A stretch of DNA of 6,294 nucleotides from Proteobacteria bacterium UBA6920 (GTDB lineage: Bacteria > Pseudomonadota > Gammaproteobacteria > SG8-11): NCBI GenBank assembly GCA_002448875.1, contig DKAS01000223.1, positions 15,756-22,049 on the forward strand, given 5' to 3'. Positions within the stretch are counted from its first letter, which is position 1; each line of letters opens with the position of its first letter. Shown here one piece after another: positions 5,697-6,294 of this stretch. A model generated the notes under the pieces. That model saw only the letters and a list, made by a program, of their open reading frames with translations, ran no database searches and had not been told where the DNA came from. The position numbers and the translations under genes were made by a program.

Positions 5697-6294
5697 ATGA
5701 ATCTAGCCTATTTGCCGCCCAGCCTGGGCCTTTTCGGAATGATCGTGGCATTTTTCATCTACAGCCGGATCAAGGCGACGCCGGTGCTGGCCGGCCGGGT
5801 GACGGAAATCGCCGAATCGATCCACCTGGGAGCCATGGTTTTCATGCGCCGCGAGTATTCCATCCTGGCCCCCTTCGCGGCCATTGTCGCGGTCCTGCTA
5901 TTCTTCTTTCTCGGCTGGAAAACCGCCGTCGCCTTTCTCCTGGGCGCGTTCTGTTCCGGCACCGCCGGTTACATCGGCATGTACACCGCCACCCAGGCCA
6001 ACGCCCGCACCACCACCGCGGCCCATTCCCAGGGTGCGGCCGCGGCCCTGACCACCGCGTTCTTCGGCGGCTCCATCATGGGCCTGACCGTGGCCTCAGT
6101 GGGCTTGATGGGGCTGGGCAGCCTCTACCTGGCCTTCGGCGGCGACCCCGACACCGCCCACGCCATCCACGGTTTCGGCATGGGCGCCTCCTCGGTAGCA
6201 CTGTTTTCCCGCGTGGGCGGCGGCATTTTCACCAAGAGCGCCGACGTGGGCGCCGACCTGGTGGGCAAGATCGAGGCCGGCATTCCCGAGGACG
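5697..6294 (+). CDS. hppA: HppA, membrane-bound ion-translocating pyrophosphatase (5' part)
   Basis: HppA hydrolyses pyrophosphate in the cytoplasm and pumps H+ or Na+ across the inner membrane. The frame is open from 5697 to the right edge, giving 199 residues of a family that usually has about 650-800. Hydrophobic segments lie near residues 9-22, 54-73, 76-98, 118-147 and 158-178. The family motif FMRREY is at 49-54. The diagnostic substrate loop begins at GGGIFTKSADVGADLVGK (174-191), with D183, D187 and K191, and runs into IEAGIPED at the edge. This loop is near-invariant in membrane pyrophosphatases and settles the identity. The residues that separate K+-dependent from K+-independent enzymes, and H+ from Na+ pumps, lie beyond the window. 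The gene is divergent from the soluble enzyme ppa. Confidence 0.97.
   Translation, partial: MNLAYLPPSLGLFGMIVAFFIYSRIKATPVLAGRVTEIAESIHLGAMVFMRREYSILAPFAAIVAVLLFFFLGWKTAVAFLLGAFCSGTAGYIGMYTATQANARTTTAAHSQGAAAALTTAFFGGSIMGLTVASVGLMGLGSLYLAFGGDPDTAHAIHGFGMGASSVALFSRVGGGIFTKSADVGADLVGKIEAGIPED

Noticed and set aside
5759..5962. Minus-strand open frame of 67 codons inside hppA
   Set aside because: Antisense to the membrane pyrophosphatase, which is clearly coding by its DVGADLVGK loop. The small frame has no motif or start signal.

Overview
The window reads as chromosomal housekeeping DNA from a GC-rich gammaproteobacterium. The main evidence is the block dapF - DUF484 (yigA type) - xerC - hslV - hslU, a gene order typical of that class. 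The protein sequences are also close in motif layout to their E. coli and Pseudomonas relatives. The genus cannot be fixed from the sequence. A membrane pyrophosphatase next to a soluble one would suit an autotrophic or sulfur-oxidising lineage, but that is inference.

Layout. Positions 1-4609 are a seven-gene run on the minus strand, read from right to left: moaC (molybdopterin synthesis), a zinc-type cation diffusion facilitator (CDF) transporter, dapF (lysine and peptidoglycan precursor), a DUF484/GAF-like protein, xerC (chromosome dimer resolution), hslV (protease) and the first codons of hslU (its ATPase). Gaps are 13, 33, -4, 15, 78 and 12 bp. The run is therefore compact apart from the 78-bp gap before hslV, where a separate heat-shock or housekeeping promoter could sit. 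At 4610-4706 a 97-bp AT-richer gap separates moaC from the divergent moaD (plus strand). moaD converges on ppa (minus strand, soluble inorganic pyrophosphatase) across 33 bp. A 177-bp gap (5520-5696) then separates ppa from a divergent hppA, the membrane ion-pumping pyrophosphatase, which runs off the right edge.

How the genes relate. MoaC and MoaD act in the same cofactor pathway and share a divergent control region. Ppa and HppA both hydrolyse pyrophosphate, one as waste heat and the other conserving energy as an ion gradient, and they also share a control region. HslV and HslU form one protease.

No RNA gene, CRISPR array, insertion sequence or phage element is visible, and no stretch over 300 bp lacks a gene. 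I found no clear new system. The most interesting points are the two divergent control regions: an imperfect inverted repeat over a -10-like box between moaC and moaD, and the soluble/membrane pyrophosphatase pairing.
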